From positions 1 to 5,895 of the forward strand of contig WQUP01000080.1 of the NCBI GenBank assembly GCA_009782015.1: a stretch of DNA of 5,895 nt. Direction: 5' to 3'. This stretch comes from Endomicrobiia bacterium (GTDB taxonomy: Bacteria > Elusimicrobiota > Endomicrobiia > Endomicrobiales > Endomicrobiaceae). Position numbers and translations under genes: made by a program. Positions 5,698-5,895 of the stretch are shown one piece after another. Below the pieces are notes generated by a model. That model saw only the letters and a program-made list of their open reading frames with translations. It made no database searches and was not told the DNA's origin. Each line of letters opens with the position of its first letter. The stretch's first letter is position 1.

Positions 5698-5703
5698 TTT
5701 TAA

Positions 5704-5895
5704 ATGAGAAGCGACCAGATAAAAAAAGGCGCGGTGCGCGCGCCGAACAGATGTTTGATGTACTCCACGGGCATAAGCCCGAGGGATTTGGGCAAACCTT
5801 TTATAGGCATTGCATCGTCGTTCACGGATTTGGTTCCGGGACACGTTTCGATGCGCGATTTGGAAAGATATATAGAGCGCGGCATAGCGGCGGGC
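5704..5895 (+). CDS. ilvD: Dihydroxy-acid dehydratase, N-terminal part (cut by window end)
   Basis: The frame is open from ATG at 5704 to the last base, giving the first 64 residues. The opening [16 protein letters not shown] followed by [20 protein letters not shown] and MRDL is the typical N-terminus of the IlvD/Edd family; E. coli IlvD has the related [22 protein letters not shown]. The enzyme dehydrates 2,3-dihydroxy-isovalerate and 2,3-dihydroxy-3-methylvalerate in valine and isoleucine synthesis, using an iron-sulfur cluster. The cluster-binding cysteines and most catalytic residues lie beyond the window, so phosphogluconate dehydratase or a sugar-acid dehydratase cannot be strictly excluded. 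Its position after cimA and the family-typical start favour IlvD. ASS replaces the more usual [VA]NS in the conserved strand. Confidence 0.88.
   Translation, partial: MRSDQIKKGAVRAPNRCLMYSTGISPRDLGKPFIGIASSFTDLVPGHVSMRDLERYIERGIAAG

Noticed and set aside
5656..5885. Two minus-strand open frames overlapping the ilvD start
   Set aside because: They are antisense to a clear IlvD N-terminus, show no domain, and one begins or ends in the heptamer array.

Overview
This is a bacterial chromosome segment with every recognisable gene on the + strand. In order it holds the tail of one ankyrin-repeat gene, a complete paralogous ankyrin-repeat gene with N-terminal membrane helices, aspartate kinase (lysC), (R)-citramalate synthase (cimA) and the first 64 codons of dihydroxy-acid dehydratase (ilvD). 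Gene starts are Shine-Dalgarno type except cimA. Moderate GC, AAA/GAA-rich codons, ankyrin paralogs and a CimA-type isoleucine route would suit an anaerobic Gram-negative lineage such as Elusimicrobiota/Endomicrobia. That placement is a guess from general resemblance, not a demonstrated result.

Layout. 1-135: end of ankyrin gene 1. 136-233: short spacer with an octamer array and a small hairpin. 234-2315: ankyrin gene 2, 693 aa, three predicted membrane segments and about 13 repeats. 2316-2563: spacer with inverted octamer arrays, a possible degraded mobile repeat and a candidate promoter. 2564-3793: lysC, 409 aa, with an in-frame internal ribosome-binding site and start. 3794-3899: spacer that is almost entirely an inverted octamer repeat. 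3900-5501: cimA, 533 aa. 5502-5703: spacer with inverted heptamer arrays around a palindromic element of about 90 bp. 5704-5895: start of ilvD, cut by the window end.

Function. lysC commits aspartate to lysine, methionine and threonine. cimA makes citramalate from pyruvate and acetyl-CoA, giving 2-oxobutyrate for isoleucine without threonine. ilvD catalyses the dehydration step shared by isoleucine and valine synthesis. The three genes form a plausible amino-acid biosynthesis cluster, though each pair is separated by a structured spacer. The ankyrin genes look like a separate, recently duplicated accessory locus.

The most unusual feature is the spacers. Each of the three spacers downstream of ankyrin gene 2 has a purine-rich array of 7- or 8-bp units just after (or overlapping) a stop codon, and a matching pyrimidine-rich inverted array before the next start. 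The unit differs in each spacer. I know of no named family that explains this pattern, and I see no defence, CRISPR or RNA-gene system here.
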